This document shows, one piece after another, positions 15,147-25,400 of a stretch of DNA of 64,000 nt (position 1 is the first letter of the stretch; each line of letters begins with the position of its first letter). Source of the DNA: Paracrocinitomix sp040880585. Lineage in GTDB: Bacteria > Bacteroidota > Bacteroidia > Flavobacteriales_D > Crocinitomicaceae. Made by a program: the position numbers and the translations under genes. The stretch is from contig JBBDID010000035.1 of NCBI GenBank assembly GCA_040880585.1, positions 62,001 to 126,000 of the forward strand. Reading direction: 5' to 3'. A model generated the notes under the pieces. That model had not been told where the DNA came from. It saw nothing but the letters and a program-made list of their open reading frames with translations, and ran no database searches.

Positions 15147-15169
15147 GCGAAGTAGCTGCGCTGCTTCGC
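15147..15169. repeat. Palindrome
   Basis: GCGAAGTAGC-TGC-GCTGCTTCGC has a 10-bp stem with one G:T pair. It adjoins the transposase fragment and may be part of the mobile-element debris. Confidence 0.4.
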
Positions 15170-15341
15170 TCTTTCACTACTTACTGAAACTTTCTTCAGA
15201 GTATCTCAAACGGTGAAGTGAGTGAATAAATTAAACTTGCCGCAGCAGCAAAGCTAACTGCGGAGCAGTGGTTTATTTCGTTTTCAAGTTCAGTGGTGTC
15301 AACTGCGGGGTTTTGTTTTTTGATTGAGAGAATTTCTACCC

Positions 15342-15369
15342 CACGCCGGTACGAGCGCAATGTCAGGGG
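15342..15369 (+). repeat. REP-like element, copy 5 (degenerate)
   Basis: CACGCCGGTACGAGCG then CAATGTCAGGGG. It has the same start and end as the other copies but has lost the middle of the palindrome. Confidence 0.5.
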
Positions 15370-15390
15370 AAATAGTAAGGTTCATACTGT

Positions 15391-16101
15391 TTAGAGATCA
15401 TCCAGCATCCCCATTATCTTCTTTAGTTTTTCTGCTCGGCATTTTAGTTTTTCCAATGAAATTTCCATTTCTACTTTTGATGCTCTTAATTCAATCTCTT
15501 TTTGCTCCACTTCACTTTGAATGGTCTCAATTTTATTTTTAGCCGCTTCAATGTCATTTTTTAAATCATCAATACCTTCTTCTAAATCATCAATTTCTTT
15601 TTTCAATGACTTAATTCGGTCTTCCACATCTCCAACCTGATTTTTATAGTATTGAGGAAGGTAAATTTTTAAAAAATTGAACACCATTTTTTTGAGTTGA
15701 TCATACTGACTTATATTGTTTTCAGAAGAAACCCATCCTTCACCTTTGACAGACATAAAAACTTCCATTTGAGATCCGTTCATGTCTTCCGTCACTCTTG
15801 TATAAAGATAAACCGGCTTACTACCCATCAACTCCATGTAAACTTCTTCTGATCTTAAAATTTCTTTGTTCACCAAAAAACCAATCCCTTTTAATCGAAC
15901 ATCAAATTGGTCTTTTAAGAAATCTTTCCATGCTTTTTTTGTGGTTTTAGTTTCAGGGTCAATATGTACTTCAATACAAGGGACCTCCTCTTCTTCAAAA
16001 TAAACTGTACCGTCTACCGGTTTAATGTCTCTAATCTGTGCCTGTAATTTCCACGATAGTAAACTAAAGGCTATTAAAGGAATAAATAATAATTTTTTCA
16101 T
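15391..16101 (-). CDS. Secreted coiled-coil protein of unknown function
   Basis: 236 residues. The N-terminus MKKLLFIPLIAFSLLSW up to about residue 21 is a Sec signal peptide ending LQAQ. The middle (25-140) is a small alpha/beta-looking domain with no recognised family. From about residue 155 to 230 the sequence is almost wholly charged heptads (for example VEDRIKSLKKEIDDLEEGI), a long coiled coil. The product is probably periplasmic. No functional partner is visible: it lies alone between repeat debris and pepT. Confidence 0.75.
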   Translation of the reverse strand: MKKLLFIPLIAFSLLSWKLQAQIRDIKPVDGTVYFEEEEVPCIEVHIDPETKTTKKAWKDFLKDQFDVRLKGIGFLVNKEILRSEEVYMELMGSKPVYLYTRVTEDMNGSQMEVFMSVKGEGWVSSENNISQYDQLKKMVFNFLKIYLPQYYKNQVGDVEDRIKSLKKEIDDLEEGIDDLKNDIEAAKNKIETIQSEVEQKEIELRASKVEMEISLEKLKCRAEKLKKIMGMLDDL

Positions 16102-16199
16102 AACACTAAAATATACTAAAAATAGTGCATAAACCTGACTAACCCCATTTTTTATTATGATCTATCTCAATTAAGATTCCGTTATTTAGGTAAAAACAC

Positions 16200-16238
16200 C
16201 ACGCCGGCACGAGCGAGGCGCTCGCACCGGTGTCAAGG
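16200..16238 (+). repeat. REP-like palindromic element, copy 6
   Basis: CACGCCGGCACGAGCG-AGG-CGCTCGCACCGGTGTCAAGG in two arms. It is the rightmost copy, and none is seen in the rest of the window. Confidence 0.65.
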
Positions 16239-16302
16239 ATTTCGACTTCAGTCTCGGCTACAATCTCGACTACGCTCGATTTCCGGCTCGACTTCAATTA
16301 GG

Positions 16303-16360
16303 TTGCGCACTCGTCATTCAACTACGCAATGCTTCGTTGAACAAAGTAAACGAGCGCAAG
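16303..16360. terminator. Imperfect long inverted repeat downstream of pepT
   Basis: TTGCGCACTCGT at 16303 pairs imperfectly with ACGAGCGCAA ending about 16359. It sits a few bases beyond the pepT stop and could act as its terminator. The adjoining stretch has repeated CGACTACGCTCGA-like words. Confidence 0.3.
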
Positions 16361-16366
16361 AATTCA

Positions 16367-17650
16367 TCATCCTACGGCGGAGCCGGCCAACACTTCAGCC
16401 TTCTCTTCCCAAACTTTAGCTAAATGAGCCATGGTCTTAACCGCTTTTTCCATATCCTGTACACTGACGTATTCGTGTTTTGAATGGATCGCCATCTCTC
16501 CTGTAAAGAGATTGGGGCAGGGTAATCCCATAAAAGATAGTCGGGAACCATCTGTTCCGCCGCGAATAATTACCGGTTTTGGTTCAACACCTGCTCGTTT
16601 CATGGCTTCAATGGCATTGTCGGTAACAAAGGGAACATCTTTAATCACTTCTTTCATGTTGCGGTACTGCTCGGTTACATGAAAATCTGCCGTTACGCCT
16701 TTTGCTTTATACGGCTCAATCGTTTGGTCAAGTAGCTGTTTTAATTGATCTTCATATTTCTGAAGTTTTGCCGTTTCGTGATCCCGAATAATGAATTTTA
16801 TTGTGGCTTTTTCCATAATTGCGTTCACCGAAGTAGGGTGAACAAACCCTTCCCTGTGCTCAGTCGTTTCAGGTGACCAACGATCTTTCGGCAGGGCATC
16901 AATAAATTCACTGGCTACTTTAATTGCATTGATCATTTTCCCCTTCGCATATCCGGGGTGTGCTGAAACTCCATGAATAATTATTTCTACGGCATCAGCA
17001 GAAAAGCTTTCGTCTTCAATAGATCCCAATTTGCCGCCATCCAGTGTGTAGCCGTAATCTGCGTCCAGTTTTTTCATGTCTACATGATCAACACCTTTGC
17101 CTATTTCCTCATCCGGCGTAAATAAAATCCGGGTTTTTCCATGTTCAAAACCGGGATTTGACATCATAAAATTGGCAAAGTCCATAATACAGGCAACTCC
17201 CGCCTTATCATCTGCCCCTAAAAGTGTCAATCCGCTTGCTGTGATGATATCGTCTCCTATTTTTTCTTTTAGATAGGGATGCTTTTCTGTTGTTATAACC
17301 TCCCTGTTGTCATCCGGCAAGGTGATGGGTGATCCGTCATATTTTTGGTGAAGGATTGGTTTTACATCTTTACCGCTAACATCCGGTGCCGTGTCCATGT
17401 GGGCGCAAAAGCAAATGGTGGGCATTTCCTTTGATGAATTTGAAGGAATCGTAGCATATACATATCCCCACTCATCCATTTCAGCATCTTGAATCCCCAT
17501 TTCTATCAATTCTTTAACCAATAACTCTCCCAGGTCTTTTTGCTTCATGCTAGAGGGGAAGGTTGTAGAAGAAGGGTCTGCTTCGGTGTCAATTTGTACA
17601 TATTTCATTAAACGATCACAAACGGTGTGGGTATACTTTTCAATATTCAT
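16367..17650 (-). CDS. pepT: Peptidase T (tripeptide aminopeptidase)
   Basis: 427 residues, close to the usual PepT length. M20-family metal ligands are present: H84 and D86 in CAHMDTAPD, D147 in LLGADDKAG, the catalytic/ligand pair E181-E182 in TPDEEIGKG, D203 in TLDGG, and a late His in IHSKHEY. RGGTDGSRLSFMGLPCPN is the conserved C-terminal substrate loop. It releases N-terminal residues from tripeptides in the cytoplasm. It appears monocistronic and is the first clearly core gene to the right of the accessory region. Confidence 0.95.
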   Translation of the reverse strand: MNIEKYTHTVCDRLMKYVQIDTEADPSSTTFPSSMKQKDLGELLVKELIEMGIQDAEMDEWGYVYATIPSNSSKEMPTICFCAHMDTAPDVSGKDVKPILHQKYDGSPITLPDDNREVITTEKHPYLKEKIGDDIITASGLTLLGADDKAGVACIMDFANFMMSNPGFEHGKTRILFTPDEEIGKGVDHVDMKKLDADYGYTLDGGKLGSIEDESFSADAVEIIIHGVSAHPGYAKGKMINAIKVASEFIDALPKDRWSPETTEHREGFVHPTSVNAIMEKATIKFIIRDHETAKLQKYEDQLKQLLDQTIEPYKAKGVTADFHVTEQYRNMKEVIKDVPFVTDNAIEAMKRAGVEPKPVIIRGGTDGSRLSFMGLPCPNLFTGEMAIHSKHEYVSVQDMEKAVKTMAHLAKVWEEKAEVLAGSAVG

Positions 17651-17839
17651 ACATTAATTTTTGATCGTCAAATTTATGAAAAGTACAGGATTAGGCGCTA
17701 TTTTAGAAACACGACTATTAAAACAGTAGCACCGGGTTTAAGTTTCTTGTTTGGAATGAGCAACTTATGCTTCAGTTAAAGAAAAAGAAAATCTAAAGAG
17801 TTAGGTGAGTTCAGATGAAAACCTATACTGTGGGCACGT

Positions 17840-18487
17840 CTAATACAGTCTGATTTTCTCTATCTCGGCATCTTCCTTAAAGTCAGACCATTTCATTTGA
17901 ACCGTGGCGCTTCCTCCTTTTATTTCTCGCTTGCATCCTTTTGGGTTTAATACAAACTGTGCTCCGGGGATCGTTTCCGTATCAAGAAAATAAAATGATT
18001 TCCCGGGAGAATACCAAAGTGTTGCTTCAGGATATGCCGCCTTAAATTCTTCTTTTGTAGAACCAACCGTAATCCCCTTTTCCGTTTCATAATAACTGGA
18101 AAGAATAATCATTTCTTCAATCTCTCTGTTATCATGAAATTCATCACTATTTTGATTCATGATTAGCTCAACCACATCCTCTAACTGGTTAAATACAACA
18201 TTATGTGTATGCTTAATGATTTCTCCGTCAAGGGTCACTTCTTCTGTAAAATGGCGCATTTTCAACTCTTTTGGTAATTCCGGTACTTCGTTACCCAATT
18301 GAAAAATTCCTACCACGTCTTGTTCTATCAGAAATGAGTTTACTCGCTTAACCTCTTCTTGCTCATTAGAGTCAGGGTTTTGGTCGGTGACCTCATCAGC
18401 TGTTTCGTTCATTTCTTGCTGTTGGGACTCATTGTTGCATGAGTTGAGAAGAAAAAAGGGAATGGTTAAATAAAATATCTTTCTCAT
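17840..18487 (-). CDS. Lipoprotein of unknown function
   Basis: 215 residues. A signal peptide ends in the lipobox LLNSC, followed by an Asn/Gln/Glu-rich linker (residues 20-45). The rest contains two Asp/Glu-rich segments and a GITVGSTKEEFKAAYPEA segment like those in small lipoproteins that measure a periplasmic state. I do not recognise the family. It lies 56 bp before miaE on the same strand, so it may be its downstream partner in transcription. Confidence 0.75.
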   Translation of the reverse strand: MRKIFYLTIPFFLLNSCNNESQQQEMNETADEVTDQNPDSNEQEEVKRVNSFLIEQDVVGIFQLGNEVPELPKELKMRHFTEEVTLDGEIIKHTHNVVFNQLEDVVELIMNQNSDEFHDNREIEEMIILSSYYETEKGITVGSTKEEFKAAYPEATLWYSPGKSFYFLDTETIPGAQFVLNPKGCKREIKGGSATVQMKWSDFKEDAEIEKIRLY

Positions 18488-18543
18488 TTATAGATTATTA
18501 ATGTAATCAAATATAGTGAAACCACTCGTGCAAAACAAAAAAA

Positions 18544-19125
18544 TTATCCGTGGATGTTTTCCGATTTCCCAAAAGACTTTATCAGATTTCCTTCAAACAC
18601 CAGCCACTCTTGCCAACGTCTCTCAACATATTGGCTATTTCCATATTTTTTAGCAAATTTTAAAAATGTTGTGTAGTGTCCGGCTTCTGAAACCATTAAA
18701 TCAAAATAAAATGTTGAAAGTTCTGTGTCTCCAATATTTTCAGATAAAAGCTTAAATCGCTCACAGCTACGGGCTTCTACCATTGCTGCAAAAAGTAACC
18801 TATCCACTAAACCCTCTTCTTCTGAACCTCCCTTTTTACAAAATTTAAACAGCTGATTTACATAGTCATCTTTCTTTGGTCGCGCCAGAATTAACCCCCT
18901 TTTTTTTATGATTTTATGTACTTGATTAAAATGATCGATTTCTTCAGCTGCTATTTCTAGCAAAGTAGTAACCAACTCCTCTTTTTCGGGATTCATTGTA
19001 ATGAGTGAAATAGCATTTGATGCGGCTTTTTGCTCACACCAGGCATGATCACTTAAAATATCTCCCATATTTTTTTTGGCCAGATCTACCCATCTGGGAT
19101 CTGTTTGTAATTTTAAGCCAAGCAT
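18544..19125 (-). CDS. miaE: tRNA-(ms2io6A) hydroxylase
   Basis: 193 residues, the usual MiaE size. It is a ferritin-like four-helix di-iron protein with carboxylate/His ligands in SDHAWCEQKAA, AAEEIDHFNQVH, MVEARSCERFKLL and VSEAGHYTTF. MiaE hydroxylates the isopentenyl group of ms2i6A37 in tRNAs that read UNN codons, using O2. The starting Met-Leu-Gly-Leu-Lys is standard for the family. Assignment is firm. Confidence 0.93.
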   Translation of the reverse strand: MLGLKLQTDPRWVDLAKKNMGDILSDHAWCEQKAASNAISLITMNPEKEELVTTLLEIAAEEIDHFNQVHKIIKKRGLILARPKKDDYVNQLFKFCKKGGSEEEGLVDRLLFAAMVEARSCERFKLLSENIGDTELSTFYFDLMVSEAGHYTTFLKFAKKYGNSQYVERRWQEWLVFEGNLIKSFGKSENIHG

Positions 19126-19219
19126 ATCTATCCGTTGTTTTTATTAAAAATGAAGAACGATTGAAAAAAGTTGTTTGCCGTTCATCAGTATTTTCGATTT
19201 AACGATATTCAAGAAGACA

Positions 19220-19576
19220 TTAATAAAAGAAATCAAAATTATAGTGACAATTCCCTTTAGGATAACTCACTCCGAACTCAACAACAGTTACTGATTTCAG
19301 ATAAATAACCACCACCTCTTTTTCTTCGCCATTTGTTTTGGTAAGCTCAAAATAAATAGCCTCTCCGCTTTCATTCTTTACCAATTTTCCACTGTCAAAA
19401 TTTTTTGCATAATATGACTTTACAAAAGTGGGGGTTAGGTGGAGCGTATATTGAATGCTTGCTCCTGACGCTCCTTTACTTCGTTCTACAGAATGCTCCA
19501 ATTCGCTGATATAGTCTTGTGACAAGAGGCTTGAAGCCGTAAGCAAAATACCCAAAACAAATCCATATTTTATCAT
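19220..19576 (-). CDS. Small secreted protein, unknown
   Basis: 118 residues with a signal peptide (MIKYGFVLGILLTASSLLS). The mature part ends in a beta-rich GVSYPKGNCHYNFDFFY segment. No family is recognised. It sits alone between miaE and an 11-bp hairpin at 19602-19627. The reading frame and leader make it a likely gene. Confidence 0.6.
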   Translation of the reverse strand: MIKYGFVLGILLTASSLLSQDYISELEHSVERSKGASGASIQYTLHLTPTFVKSYYAKNFDSGKLVKNESGEAIYFELTKTNGEEKEVVVIYLKSVTVVEFGVSYPKGNCHYNFDFFY

Positions 19577-19601
19577 GATTTAACTATTGTTGATCAAATA
19601 A

Positions 19602-19627
19602 CAAAGCCCAACGAATGTTGGGCTTTG
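19602..19627. terminator. Perfect 11-bp stem-loop
   Basis: CAAAGCCCAAC-GAAT-GTTGGGCTTTG is a perfect stem with a 4-nt loop, strong for this AT-rich DNA. It lies 26 bp upstream of the small secreted protein gene. It could end an unrecognised minus-strand transcript from the 19628-20143 gap, or shape the leader of the gene below it. No gene or RNA was recognised in that gap. Confidence 0.5.
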
Positions 19628-20143
19628 TACACTACTTACTTTGGAATTACATACTGCTTTCAAAAAACGTTTTTTTCTACTCACAGAAAACCATGAAAAA
19701 ACTCTAGTAACAAATATACCCTTTTTTTTTAAAATAACTCCTGTTAGCTGTACATTTTGACCTTGTTGTTTTATTTGCCCTTCTTAGTCGTTGTTATTGA
19801 ATCGTTTACCCATTTATGTTTCGACTAAGTTTTTCTTTCTATCGTTGCTCGATTCATAACTTTTTTTGTAATGAAAATGCTTTATTGGTTTCTCTAATTC
19901 AGAATTTTCTGGCGATAAACACTTATTTCCAATGTCTCTTCTCAGTTCTTTCTGTATCAATTTTCGCCTTAATTTCAATCTCTTTTATAAATCTCAAAAA
20001 ATAAAGCCGTGAAGGATTCATTCAGTTAATTTATCGGAATATACAGACCACTCGTAGGTTAAAGCATCTATTTTAATTGATTTTACATGCTTTAAATAGA
20101 TATTTCTTTATCTTAGCACAATAGCTCAAACGATAAAAGTTAA

Positions 20144-21406
20144 ATGTTTAAGTACGGATTATTTCTAGGTTTTTCTTTTTCTCTTTTCTGTGGGATTTCA
20201 CAGCCTTTGAATGATGACTGCTCAACGCCTGATCGCCTATGTGTAGATCAACCTCTGCAAGGCACAACTACAGGTGCGACTGGTGATGCCGTAGCAGATT
20301 ACAGTTTTTGTCCTTTCCCTTCCGCAACAATATGGTATGTTTTTACAACGAATGCTTCAGGTGGTAATGTGTCTGTTGTTTTTTCAAACCTAAGTTTTAA
20401 TCCGGATGTAAATTTTGGGCAACAAATTTCTGCTATTATCATTTTACCGGGGACTCCCTGCGACGAAACCACTTACATTCCCCGATCCAACTGTGTTCAA
20501 AATGGAGCTGATTTTACACTCACCAACTCAGTTGCTCTTGCACCTAATACTACTTATTATGTTATGGTAGATGGCATGATGGGTTCATCCAACTCAGCAG
20601 AATGTGATTTTGATATTTCTATTTCAGGTTCAGCTGTGGATGCCAACTACCCAACCGCTTCCATTTCAGCCATGAACACGGTTTTATGTCAGGGAGATGA
20701 AGAACCCATAGAAACTGTCGTTGCAAATTGCACAGACACGGCAAGCTTTGACTGGTACTATAATAACACTCTTATTTCCAGCGAATCAAGTGGAGTTTTT
20801 TCTACCAATCAACTTACCGAAGATGGCTACCTTAAACTTATAATAAATTGTGGGTCAAGTTGTGTTTACGTTGACACAACAGACAGTATCTTTTTTGAAG
20901 TGACTCCTATTTCTGCAGATGCAGGGCCGGATCAATTTATTGAAGAAGGGGAGGTAGTCACCTTGTCGGGCTCTGGTGAGGGTAGCCCATTATGGTCTCC
21001 TGCTAATAGCTTGACCTCAGCAACAGTTTTTACTCCCACTGCAAATCCGTCAAATACAACCACTTATTTTCTAACTGTAACCAATGGAAATTGTATTGAA
21101 ACGGATAGTGTTAATGTTTTTGTCGGCGAATTGGTAACTATTTATAGTGCTTTTTCACCAAACGAAGACCTCATCAATGACAAATGGATCATTAAAAATA
21201 GTGCTCAATATCCAAACATGGAAGTGGTTATCTATGATCGATCAGGGCAAAAAGTTTTTAGCACAACTGGATACAGCACACAAGACAAATGGTGGGACGG
21301 CACCTATAAAGGAAAAAAATTACCGGTCTCTACTTACTTTTATGTAGTCGATTTAAAAATAGGTGATGAAGGTGTTTTTAAAGGGCAGGTAAATATTATT
21401 AGATGA
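20144..21406 (+). CDS. T9SS-secreted surface protein with gliding-motility C-terminal domain
   Basis: 420 residues. A signal peptide ends near residue 19 (ISQPLNDD follows). A Cys-containing beta-sandwich region follows, with NTTYYVMVDG typical of carbohydrate-binding or pre-peptidase-like surface domains. An Ig-like segment (SADAGPDQFI) lies around residues 255-325. The last ~85 residues are the type B sorting domain: AFSPNEDLINDKW, VVIYDRSGQKVF, WWDGTYKGKKLP, and the final VNIIR. It is exported by T9SS and anchored at the surface. The stop overlaps the following SprF gene by 4 bp, so the two are produced together. Confidence 0.85.
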   Translation: MFKYGLFLGFSFSLFCGISQPLNDDCSTPDRLCVDQPLQGTTTGATGDAVADYSFCPFPSATIWYVFTTNASGGNVSVVFSNLSFNPDVNFGQQISAIIILPGTPCDETTYIPRSNCVQNGADFTLTNSVALAPNTTYYVMVDGMMGSSNSAECDFDISISGSAVDANYPTASISAMNTVLCQGDEEPIETVVANCTDTASFDWYYNNTLISSESSGVFSTNQLTEDGYLKLIINCGSSCVYVDTTDSIFFEVTPISADAGPDQFIEEGEVVTLSGSGEGSPLWSPANSLTSATVFTPTANPSNTTTYFLTVTNGNCIETDSVNVFVGELVTIYSAFSPNEDLINDKWIIKNSAQYPNMEVVIYDRSGQKVFSTTGYSTQDKWWDGTYKGKKLPVSTYFYVVDLKIGDEGVFKGQVNIIR

Positions 21407-22344
21407 AACAGTTAATTGGTATAGTATTCCTCTTTTTGGCTTTTTGTTCTTCTGGACAACAGCTAGAGCACTATACCCAGTATCAGTTCAATCAGTTTGC
21501 TTTCAACCCGGCAGTTGCCGGAACAAAATCCTGTATTGATATCCGCACCGGATATCGCTTCCAGTGGGCGGGAATTGACGGGGCACCTCAAACCGGATTT
21601 CTCAATGCACACGCCCCTTTAAGGTTCGGGAAAAAACAGCGAAATACATTTGGACCTACACATGGAATTGGCGGACAAATCAAGCGAGACGCCTTTGGCC
21701 CTTTCTCTTTTTTGAGTTTGCACCTCGCATACGCAATACATATCCCTATTAGCAGAAACTGGAAACTTTCTTTTGGAACTTCGTTTGGTTTTAAACAAAC
21801 CGCTTATGACGCAGCACGTTTATCCACTGAATTATTAGATCCCGCAGTTCCTGAAAACAGTCAATCCTTTTTAACCTTCCCTGATGGTAAGTTTGGATTC
21901 TGGATAACCGATAAAAAAACATATGTTGGTTTATCTGTACACAATTTATTTGGAAATACGCTGGATGAAATAGGTCCTGAAGCTAATGCACAACGACACC
22001 TATACTTTACAGCCGGAAAAAGTTTCCTTTTAGAAAAAAAATGGTCTATTATTCCCTCTGTTTTTGTACTTTGGACAAAAGCCACACCGGTCGATTTTCA
22101 CTTGAGTGCTTTAGTTGATATGGACAATAAGTTTTCATTTGGTCTTGGTCTTAGGAGAACAGATGCTATTACAGCACAAGTAAGAGTAAAGTTCTTCAAT
22201 TGGATATCATTGGGGTATTCTTTTGATTTTATTATTTCTAAACTTGCCGGAAATATGTGGCACACCCATGAAATTACCGGTGGATTTAATTCTTGTTCAA
22301 GTTACGGGAGCTCTAGTACAACGGACTGTCCGTCATTTGAATAA
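21403..22344 (+). CDS. PorP/SprF-family outer-membrane protein
   Basis: 313 residues. A signal peptide is followed by the family's start HYTQYQFNQFAFNPAVAGT, then alternating beta-strand segments of an outer-membrane barrel. Family members help export or anchor a partner protein that carries a type B sorting domain, as SprF does for SprB in Flavobacterium. Here the partner should be the protein just upstream, with which it overlaps by ATGA. Confidence 0.92.
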   Translation: MKQLIGIVFLFLAFCSSGQQLEHYTQYQFNQFAFNPAVAGTKSCIDIRTGYRFQWAGIDGAPQTGFLNAHAPLRFGKKQRNTFGPTHGIGGQIKRDAFGPFSFLSLHLAYAIHIPISRNWKLSFGTSFGFKQTAYDAARLSTELLDPAVPENSQSFLTFPDGKFGFWITDKKTYVGLSVHNLFGNTLDEIGPEANAQRHLYFTAGKSFLLEKKWSIIPSVFVLWTKATPVDFHLSALVDMDNKFSFGLGLRRTDAITAQVRVKFFNWISLGYSFDFIISKLAGNMWHTHEITGGFNSCSSYGSSSTTDCPSFE

Positions 22345-22455
22345 AAAAACAACCTTTTGAATGAATTATGCGTTTAATCATAAGACTAGAGTTAATAAGT
22401 TGTTAACAACTATTCTTTTTTTTAAAGAACTATGGTACTTTTAATGTCACATACT

Positions 22456-25400
22456 ATGAAAAAATTCAACCTAAAGCTGCTAAAGCCAGTTGTAGTTCTT
22501 ATTGCTTTCGCTATTACGCAAAATGTTTTTGCTGCGGATTATTATTGGGTAAACGGTTCAGGAAATTGGAACGACCCTGCACATTGGTCTACTTCATCAG
22601 GCGGTATCGCAGATGCTAATATTCCAGATGCTACAGATAATATCATTTTTGATCCATCTTCTTTCTCCAATGAGAGTTATCCTGTAGTTTACCTTACTAA
22701 TGATGTCAGTATTGGCGGACTTGAGTTCTCAGCTCAAAAAACGATCAGCATATTAGGTGAAAATAATTCCTTGACCGTACAAGGAGATTTTATCGCGAAC
22801 AGCAAGTTCTATCTCCTTCTCAATCGCCTTGTCTTTTCTAGTAATGTGAACCTTAACCATACTATACAAACAGCTCATCATGACATTGGTGCAAACATTG
22901 TCTTTGAAGCAGGCTCATGGACTCTTAATTCTTCTTTAAAAACAACGATAGGCAAGTCTATTTCCTTTGAATCCGGATCGGTCTATTCTAATGGTCAATC
23001 TATTTTTTCAGAATATATTTATGCCAACACCAACACTGTGACGTTGGACTTTTCAGGCTCTGTTGTATATGCTGCACACAGCATGAATCTTGAAAAGGCT
23101 AATGACCTGGGTACTCAAGCAAATTTCTTCACGGGCGAACTTGAGGTAACTGCCGCTCAAAAAGGTGGTTTTTTAGGCTCTCAATCTACCTTCACCAAAG
23201 ACCAAACAACCCTATGTGATGACCTGACTCTTACAATCGATATCGTAACTATTGATTATAATGGCGGGTGGAATGTAAGTTGTAATGACTCCTGTGATGG
23301 GCAAATTATCATTACTGCTTCCGGGACTCCCGGTCCTTATTCATATAGGATTAAAAACACAACTCCCTTTACTAGTCAAACTGTTTATGATGACCTTTGT
23401 GCTGATAATTATCTTATTACAGTGGTCGACTCTTCAAATGAACTAGGCGGACCAGGCTCAGGTATTTATTATCAATGCTCTGTCAGTGAGCTTATTTCTC
23501 CGCCACCACCCCTACAACTTGATTTGCTTGGAGTTATTGCAACCTCTTGCCCTACCTCTTGTGATGGACAGGCATTTACTTCCCCTCAAGGTGGTACCGC
23601 ACCATATACAGTAAGTTGGTCTCCTAGTGGCGAGGTCACTTCTAATCCTGTTGCATTATGTTCGGGTGACAATGAGGCTGTGGTTGTTGATGACAATGGC
23701 TGTATAATAGACACTTCTTTTTCCATTCCATCTCCTCCGCCTATTTCAGTTAGTTTAACCTTTACAGAACCAACCTGTAACGGTGATTGTGATGGAGAAG
23801 TAGATATTAATCCTGCCGGTGGAAATGGCGGACCATATACCTATAGCTGGAGTCCGGTTCCTACATCCGGACAGGGAACAAATCCCGGAATAGGTTTCTG
23901 TGCCGGCCCCATTGATTTATCAATTTTTGATGTGGACGGATGTCAACAAGACACCACTTTTACCATGACAGAACCCCCGGTTTTAACTATTACTGCCAGC
24001 CAACTTGCAGACGCAACTTGTTTTAATGCTTGTGACGGTCAGGCTACTTCTACACCAGCTGGTGGTGCAGGCGGGAACACTTTTGAATGGTTTACCTGTG
24101 CCGGCGTTTCAACCGGAATTACCGATCAAAACCCAACCACTCTCTGCGCCGGTGATTACTTCGTTGTAGTTACAGATAATGGAGGGACTGGTTGTACGGC
24201 ACAAAGTGCTTGTATCACCATAAATGAACCTACTGAAGTATTAGCTGACGCACAGGTATACCAAATTTCGTGTTTTGGTATTTGTGATGGAGCTGTTGAT
24301 GTGGATGCCAGCGGTGGAACTCCCCTATACTCTTACTCCTGGGTCACGGTTCCCGCTGGTGTGGGTGTTGGTGCTTCTGATAGTTTAGCAGGAATGTGTG
24401 CCGGAATATTTGAAGTAACGGTTACGGACGATAATGGGTGTACTTCTGAGCCCGACACAGTAGAAATTATAGAACCCCCTCAACTCACATTATCTATTGC
24501 AGAAACAGATCCAACATGTTATGATTTGTGTGATGGTTCTGCCACCGCTACAGCTGGAGGTGGAACACCCGGTTATTTATATAACTGGACTCCTGCTCCG
24601 GGAACAGGACAGGGAACTGACACACCAACTGATATGTGTGCCGGAACTTATGATCTTGAAGTGACCGATCAAAATGGCTGTACCATTACGGATCAGGTTA
24701 CACTTACTGCCCCTCCTTTGTACGATATTTCGAGTACACAAACTAACCTGCAATGCGCTGGTGATGCAAATGGAACCATTTCTGTGACAGTAAACAGTGG
24801 TGGTTCCGGCTCAGGATACACCTATTCATGGGCTCCTGCTCCTCCTATTGGTGCTGGAACAGACAGTGTTTCAGGATTAACCGCCGGTATCTGGTGCGTT
24901 ACAATTTCAGATGACATGGCTTGCGACACCACCTTGTGTTTTACCATCACAGAGCCCCCGGTTCTTACTGTTAATGCATCTGTTATTTCACAGGTTTCTT
25001 GTTTTGGAGACTGTAATGGTTCAGCTCAAGTAGTTATAAATGGTGGTGTTTCACCCTATGACATTCTATGGGACGACCCTTCCGCTCAAACCACTGCAGT
25101 CGCAGGTGGGTTATGTGCTGGAAATTATATCGTAACGGTTACAGATGACAATGGGTGTGATAACACCGATAATATTACAATTACTGAGCCCGGCCCCTTT
25201 GACCTTGATACTTCCCACACAGACATTAGTTGCTTCGGTGACTGTTCAGGCACTGCCACAGTGACGGTAAATTCAGGAGGAATAGGACCCTACAATCACC
25301 AATGGGATGATCCTCTGCTTCAAACCTCCACAACGGCAACAAATCTTTGTGCAGGAAACTATACTGTAACCATTACCGATCAAAATCTCTGTGATACAAT

